From contig NC_056048.1 of the NCBI RefSeq assembly GCF_004379255.2, forward strand, positions 2,728,001 to 2,792,000: 64,000 nt of DNA, written 5' to 3'. Every line of letters begins with the position of its first letter. Position 1 is the first letter of the stretch. This document shows positions 60,358 to 64,000 of this stretch, one piece after another. The notes beneath the pieces were generated by a model. It searched no databases, was not told where the DNA came from, and saw nothing but the letters and a program-made list of their open reading frames with translations. The translations under genes and the position numbers were made by a program. The DNA comes from Salvia splendens. Lineage: Eukaryota > Streptophyta > Magnoliopsida > Lamiales > Lamiaceae.

Positions 60358-63300
60358 TAGTGGATAGAAGCTGAAGTGAAGCACTAGCCATGTACAATTT
60401 TTTATGACATGATCCTTAGCTATACAATGCTTAGATTATTCTTGCAGTTTTTGGAGGTTCTAAAACTGATGTATGTCTGTTTTGTACAGTGTGATCTTGT
60501 TTTAATGGAATCATATGTAGTGTGTTTCTGGTCTCAATTGAACTCTATTCTTTCCTTAGTTTTCAAATTGGAATGATTACAATATACAAAGCACAACCTT
60601 CATGATCAGATGAAACCATTTAAAAGAGTGATTATTTTCGTTTTGTGTGTACTTGATATTGGACTGAGCAAAGCCCAATCCTATTTTGGGCTTTTAAAGA
60701 AATTGTGTGGAGCTAAGCCCAAGCCTATTTTGGGCTTTTAAAGAAATTGTGTGGAGCTAAGCCCAAGCCTATTTTGGGTTTTGGAATTTTCATTTATTAA
60801 ATGATGGACTCTGAAAAGAAAAGGATTAGCTCATCAAAAAAGAATGTGTAGTAATCCTTTACTCACAGCTCCCAAATTAAATACTATAATAGGGTTTTCA
60901 TATTTATGTAGAAGTTTTCTACCAAATTCAAATTGTTTCGTAGCTTCATATATCTGCATTACATATGAACAATTGATGATTATGTTAAATTTGATGTAAA
61001 ATGATTTGCATTGAGGTTCTTTGATATGTTTATGCAAAATATACTGGGAATTGGGTGTTATGCAATTTATCAATGAAATTATGAAAAAACAATCAAATTT
61101 TTAACGATGTACTAATATTGGTAAGCATTTATGAGTATGAAAACGATGGGTTATTTATCACTGTTAATGTTTTGTAATTACAACATGTACGTATTTGTAG
61201 CTTGCGTGTTTATCACAAGCTTATTCCCTTCTTTTCTTTTTTCTGTTTGAGAAAGCATTTACCAAAGCAATTAAATTGGTACGACATTTCTCCTCTTCAA
61301 ATAAATCGGGGTTCGAATCATCTTTGTACACGCAAAATCCATGAAACATTGAATTGGTGGCCAATATATACATCTAGTACTAATTAACTAACACATCACC
61401 TTGTATCAATTGCATGAGCTTCCAAATCTTAAACTAAAATTTTCTTGATCAGGCAACAAAGTCATGGGATCCAAACTTACATGTTTGTGGCTATAAATTG
61501 TAAGAAATTGGTAAGCAATAAACGAATTAATTTGAGGTACATAGGAATCTTTGTAATCCTATCCAATCAAGCATCATCCATTTTGTCCCAATCATGAATT
61601 GGATGTGGCTCGTTTGGATACAATTACTCTCGATTCTTCCTTTGAATTTCCCATACTATTTAATTTTAATTATTACGCCTCCTTTCATTTTATTTTTCCA
61701 CAATTTTCAACACTTCACCCATGCCACACATTGCGTCCCCATTTACAAAATATTGGTCCTTCCATTTTAAATTAATTGTTTCATATTTTTATTTTGTTTA
61801 TTAGAAGCATGATTCACAATTCACATACACTAATTAGAAGTTAGAACCACATCCTTAATGCAAAACTAAGACCAAATAATTGTTATAGGACATGAGAATC
61901 TGATTAATAAATACTGATTTCTACTGATTTTTTCTATGTATATATGAATGCAGATTTTTCATTTGTGATAGTGATTTTACTACTATAATATTGATCAACA
62001 ATTCACAATCAATTTTCACAATGAAGTCAAGTCTGAATCTCAAAATTTGAGATGTGAATGGTCCAACGACTTGTCCTAAAGTAAGAGACAAAAATTGGTA
62101 GGTGTAGACAATTTGTGAAATCCTAGAAATAATTAATTTGGAGGGGTCCAAAAAATATTTTGGGCAATTATTTTATACCCCTATAATTTAGAATGCAATA
62201 TAATATTATAGTGATCCATCCCTTTTCATTTAGTAAGGGGTGTATGGTTATGCAGAAAGAGATAAAGAGAAGAATTTGTATTAAAGCTTTTGGTCGGCGG
62301 TTCCACATCTTGGAACCTACCGCACTACGTCGTTTTCTATCTCAAAATGTTGAATTTTGGTTTTTTATTTGCATGTGAAATTGTACATATACATAAATTT
62401 TGGGCACCAATGATAGAATAGAGAGGTTGGAAAGTGGCATACCCTTTTAAGAAAAGAATATGTATTATCATGTGGTATTCGGTTTCTTAGATAAAATAAT
62501 ACCAAGATACAATCTAGAATTGAGTTGTGAGATTATTTTAGTTATATGGGGTTAACTATGATTAATTATCCCATGATTATTCATCTTGGATTGAGTTGCT
62601 GGGTTGAATCACATGAACCAAACACACTACAAATTTAATCTCGAATATAATCATGCAAACCGAACACCCCTTTATTGTATTATCTAATCCAATATAGATT
62701 ATTTTTTTTTGTGAAAATGGACAGAAATTTAAAGATTTTAGTTTCATACATTAATCATTCTACTATTAGATAATTGTATCTTCATTTTTTTAATGCATAC
62801 ATATTACATACTTATATGTAAATGTAAAATCATGTGAGTAGTTATTATGCGTGTATAATTTATTTATATATGATGTTATACATAGGGGATAGTATAATAC
62901 TGTATTATAATTATAGAGGCGGTTTCAGTAAAAAAATTAAAATAAGAATTTTGAGACCTGAAAATTATATAAATTCTTTAATTCCTGATATCAGTTTGCA
63001 CGACAAAAAAAATTAATATCAGTTTGCACGACAAAAAATATTAATTCCTGATATTGAATCATAAACTAATATGAAGTCGAATGCTTATTTTGTGATGTCA
63101 ATTGTTATTAATATATTTACGAAATAATATAATTTTATATTCTAACTTTAAGAAAACTTTTGAAATTAACCATCACCTATGTACTATGGTGCATGCATGT
63201 GTTTTTCTAGGAACATGGTTCCAATTTTACTAAATGGATGATCATCAGATCATGGTTGATTTCTATGAAGAATATTATAATAATATATTTTCTTTATCTT

Positions 63301-63661
63301 TTTTAATATATTTTATAAATTATTAGTGTCTCTTTATGGCCATCATAGACCACAAAAATTAGTGATTTAGATTGATTCACAATTTTCAAGGACAAAAAGC
63401 TTTCATTTCATCTTCTCATTAATAAAGTAGGAAATGGAGAAGAAAGTGCAAGAATATTTGAGAGAATGAGGAAGCAAGAAGATTCTTTCAACTTTCCAGC
63501 ACGAATTGGTTGTTCTCTCACTCTTTTTTTTATGAATCAATTAATGGAATATAAAGGTAAAAAGTAAAGTACAAGCAAGACACGGGCATATCTGAGGTAT
63601 ACATGCCTAAGAGCCAAAGCTATATAGGCTGGGGGGAAGTAAACTCTAGGGAAACGGAGCC
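60358..63661. other. AT-rich intergenic region
   Basis: No supportable gene is found in 3.3 kb. It holds a 44-bp tandem repeat at 60672-60780. Around 62470-62670 a run of ATTGAGTTG/TAATCATG-rich sequence looks like a decayed DNA transposon or MITE, without clear ends. The rest is low-complexity. Confidence 0.5.
60672..60780. repeat. 44-bp tandem repeat, about 2.5 copies
   Basis: The unit AGCCCAAGCCTATTTTGGGC...AATTGTGTGGAGCTA repeats from 60672 with a 44-bp period. Each unit contains an AGCCCAA...TTGGGCTTT inverted pair. It lies about 315 bp after the DUF300 stop codon. Confidence 0.85.
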
Positions 63662-63668
63662 TGATACG

Positions 63669-63722
<54 letters not shown>

Positions 63723-63994
63723 TAGTTAGTTAATTATGGATTTGCATATCTTTTTCATATCGTTTGTCTTGCTCATTAAGTTAGTATCCACTATTATAAA
63801 TAGTGGACATTGTTCTTTAGTTCAATCATTCAAGAAATATCAATTATCCTTCTATTTTACTTTATCTTACTCTCTTTCCTTTCAAACGTGCAAAACGCAC
63901 AAAACCCTAATTTTGACGCCGGATTGATCGACGGGCAAAAGCTCCCGCGACGTTCGACGCAAAATCTACGAGTTAAGGAACTTCATCCTTAACA
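63662..63994 (+). mobile_element. LTR, probably 5' LTR of an element continuing past the window
   Basis: It starts TGATACGATTATTATT and ends TTAACA (333 bp). TATAAATAG at 63795-63803 is a probable TATA box. Directly after it, TGGT at 63997-64000 fits the first bases of the usual Met-tRNA primer-binding site (TGGTATCAGAGC), cut off by the window edge. The 5' terminus equals that of the LTR at 2183. Whether a whole element follows cannot be seen. Confidence 0.75.
63669..63722. repeat. (TTA)n microsatellite in the LTR
   Basis: About 17 perfect ATT/TTA units lie near the LTR's 5' end, so the length probably varies between copies. Confidence 0.95.
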
Positions 63995-64000
63995 ATTGGT

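Overview
The window is nuclear DNA of a flowering plant, almost certainly a eudicot. The genes are split by short GT-AG introns in AT-rich DNA. They encode plant-type proteins such as Mediator subunit 16, an AIRP2-type RING ligase, an alternative NAD(P)H dehydrogenase and an apoplastic beta-galactosidase. The spaces between them hold Ty1/copia, Ty3/gypsy, PIF/Harbinger, TRIM and Stowaway-type elements. I cannot name the species from sequence alone.

Layout. 1-2540: nested LTR-retrotransposon debris. 2956-7983: a complete, very young Ty1/copia element on the minus strand with a CATAT target duplication. 8374-16620 (+): MED16 in 16 exons, with one apparent 1-nt frameshift in exon 8. 18253-20906 (-): a plastid-type membrane TPR protein. 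20907-24334: AT-rich spacer with MITEs and a tandem duplication. 24335-30505: three different PIF/Harbinger elements side by side, only the last with an intact transposase. 30829-32948 (+): AIRP2-like E3 ligase, convergent with 33378-34680 (-), an NDA-type dehydrogenase that has lost its middle in frame.

35731-41113: an S1/P1-type nuclease gene (-) intermixed with three signal-recognition-particle 7SL RNA loci (+). Each 7SL locus has the plant USE box and a TATA box at Pol III-type spacing, but only the third looks full length. 41866-45767 (-): PELOTA (Dom34), complete in 16 exons. 47049-48328: a TRIM element sitting at the edge of a truncated quinone-oxidoreductase pseudogene. The intact parent gene follows at 49407-51460 (+). 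52072-56903 (-): a beta-galactosidase lacking the segment with the acid/base glutamate. 58345-60357 (+): a DUF300/TMEM184 membrane protein. 60358-63661: AT-rich spacer. 63662-64000: a further LTR and the first bases of its primer-binding site.

The genes are unrelated housekeeping and stress genes rather than a pathway. The recurring theme is partial loss: in-frame internal deletions in the dehydrogenase and galactosidase, a frameshift in MED16, a decayed oxidoreductase copy, and remnants of a duplicated nuclease-7SL unit. That pattern would fit a duplicated (for example polyploid) genome losing redundant copies, but this is inference. No novel multi-gene system was found. The most unusual feature is the 7SL/nuclease locus.
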